Shown here: one piece after another, positions 44,428-44,454 of the stretch
Position numbering within the stretch: position 1 is the first letter of the stretch
How the letters are laid out: each line of letters begins with the position of its first letter
Origin: an uncultured Pirellula sp.
Lineage (GTDB): Bacteria > Planctomycetota > Planctomycetia > Pirellulales > Pirellulaceae
Length of the DNA: 44,454 bases
Assembly (NCBI GenBank): GCA_903930765.1
Contig: CAIYZV010000392.1
Span: forward strand, 1-44,454
Direction: 5' to 3'
The notes under the pieces: generated by a model
What the model was told of the DNA's origin: nothing
The model's input: the letters and a program-made list of their open reading frames with translations, nothing else
Databases searched by the model: none
Program-made: the position numbers and the translations under genes

Positions 44428-44454
44428 CGATGAACAACGCAAAACTCGATGCAG
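44317..44454 (+). repeat. Direct repeat, copy 2, running off the edge
   Basis: Second copy of the 138-base repeat described at 43787-43924. It ends only because the window ends; identity probably continues into the next gene copy. Confidence 0.97.
44430..44454 (+). CDS. Start of a further GxxExxY gene copy, truncated by the window
   Basis: The ATG and first eight codons (MNNAKLDA) are identical to the start of the full copy, two bases after its stop codon. The rest lies outside the window. Whether it is intact cannot be seen. Confidence 0.75.

Noticed and set aside
43787-44454. CRISPR-like repeat array
   Set aside because: The repeat is 138+ bp with a 530-bp period and is coding; no short regular repeats with spacers exist here or elsewhere in the window.

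Overview
The window looks like a chromosomal piece from a planctomycete, most likely in the Pirellulaceae/Rhodopirellula neighbourhood. This is inferred from gene content, not from a marker gene. The signs are an adjacent DUF1592-type cytochrome and DUF1552 protein, an exported protein with a LEPR-XLL-like N-terminus, giant Ser/Thr kinases fused to STAND ATPase and formylglycine-generating-enzyme (FGE) domains, an ECF-type sigma factor, and a Tad pilus locus. No rRNA, tRNA, insertion sequence or CRISPR array was seen.

Left edge (1-3.8 kb): a truncated exported protein is translationally coupled to holA (minus strand). A gene-poor stretch follows, ending in a very strong intrinsic terminator with no ORF before it (candidate small RNA), then a nitroreductase. 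At 3.8-11.1 kb (minus strand) is a coupled pair: a Ser/Thr kinase carrying three TIR/SLOG-like domains, and a 1584-residue nSTAND ATPase with TPR and leucine-rich repeats. This resembles an NLR-like conflict or signalling module. At 11.3-15.0 kb are two small membrane proteins, an ECF sigma factor, a zinc-ribbon protein, a NADAR enzyme and an FHA-like protein.

The Tad locus (14.1-28.5 kb) has two divergent arms. The minus-strand arm is a J-domain-like pseudokinase, cpaB, an FHA-fused tadA, tadB, tadC and probably the FHA-like gene. The plus-strand arm is a second TadA-like ATPase, an Flp-like pilin, the prepilin peptidase, a previously easy-to-miss 53-residue pilin-like ORF, and three TadE/TadG-like proteins. 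The two arms together would encode a pilus machine with phospho-signalling parts built in.

From 28.9 to 33.6 kb lies a kinase-STAND-TPR-FGE giant. Its last 45 codons look like the variable region of a diversity-generating retroelement target, followed by a GC-rich, hairpin-bearing segment. From 33.9 kb to the right edge are the LEPR-like exported protein, the DUF1592/DUF1552 pair, an FHA-GAF histidine kinase, a membrane Ser/Thr kinase with a large extracytoplasmic sensor region, an RDD membrane protein, and a tandem array of GxxExxY genes with a 530-bp period that runs off the window.

The common theme is dense phospho-signalling: four active-looking Ser/Thr kinase or histidine kinase genes, one pseudokinase and three FHA or FHA-like domains in 44 kb. 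The most interesting items are the kinase-TIR/nSTAND pair, the pseudokinase-headed Tad operon, the possible retroelement-diversified FGE tail and the GxxExxY array.
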